NCBI GenBank assembly: GCA_036481345.1
Contig: JAZGHU010000057.1
Coordinates: 1-6,601 of the forward strand
DNA from: JAAOYC01 sp036481345
GTDB taxonomy: Archaea > Nanobdellota > Nanobdellia > Woesearchaeales > WJKL01
Direction of reading: 5' to 3'
Length of the DNA: 6,601 nucleotides
Shown: piece after piece, positions 6,578 through 6,601 of the stretch
Layout: each line of letters begins with the position of its first letter
How positions within the stretch are numbered: the stretch's first letter is position 1
Position numbers and translations under genes: made by a program
The notes under the pieces: generated by a model
The model's database searches: none
Seen by the model: only the letters and a program-made list of their open reading frames with translations
What the model was told of the DNA's origin: nothing

Positions 6578-6601
6578 CTATGCTTCCCTAACAATAATCC
6601 C
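6578..6601 (-). CDS. Possible C-terminal tip of a convergent gene, cut by the window
   Basis: Read on the - strand, these bases give seven open codons (GIIVREA) followed by a TAG stop at 6580-6578, immediately after the DP2 stop codon. The peptide looks protein-like, but seven codons can be open by chance and there is nothing to identify. On the + strand the only ATG here (6580) meets a stop after two more codons. Treat this as a hint only. Confidence 0.15.
   Translation of the reverse strand, partial: GIIVREA

Noticed and set aside
1..6601. A previously undescribed system (defence, mobile element, CRISPR, RNA gene)
   Set aside because: All long frames are recognised replication genes. I see no spaced direct repeats of CRISPR type, transposase, terminal inverted repeats, tRNA/rRNA-like structure or riboswitch motif.

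Overview
This window carries a three-gene archaeal DNA replication cluster: an Orc1/Cdc6 origin-recognition protein (219-1427), the small subunit DP1 of family D DNA polymerase (1461-3044), and its catalytic large subunit DP2 (3041-6577). All three are on the + strand. The coding density, the PolD genes (found only in Archaea), the AT-rich composition (about one third G+C in a line of coding sequence I counted) and the heavy use of Lys/Ile/Glu and AGA arginine codons suggest a small-genome DPANN-type archaeon, for example of the Woesearchaeota/Pacearchaeota kind. The domain Archaea is secure. The phylum is inference. PolD argues against Sulfolobales-type Crenarchaeota.

Layout: positions 1-218 are non-coding and look like a replication origin. 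The first 86 bases hold only four G/C bases and contain an 8-bp inverted repeat and repeated A/T words, a candidate unwinding region. Two elements follow, at 136-162 and 191-212. Both combine the dyad TTTCN-n3-GGAAA with a G-rich tail, the architecture of archaeal origin recognition boxes (ORB/mini-ORB). They lie in the same orientation, about 55 bp apart, and the second runs into the ribosome-binding region of orc1/cdc6. Two TATA-like boxes are interleaved with the ORB-like elements, so the initiator may regulate its own gene.

The genes are tightly packed: 33 bp between orc1/cdc6 and DP1, and a 4-base ATGA overlap between DP1 and DP2, so co-transcription and translational coupling are likely. 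Together they would recognise the origin (Orc1/Cdc6, which in Archaea also loads MCM) and copy DNA with proofreading (the DP1-DP2 heterodimer, tethered to PCNA through a C-terminal PIP box on DP2). The order origin-orc1/cdc6-DP1-DP2 matches the known origin-proximal arrangement in Pyrococcus.

The catalytic and metal-binding motifs I could check are intact in all three proteins. DP2 has no intein at its active-site motif. I found no mobile element, CRISPR array, RNA gene or evidence of a new system. The most interesting part is the putative oriC and its overlap with the initiator gene's expression signals. The last 24 bases are too short to interpret, apart from a weak hint of a convergent gene.
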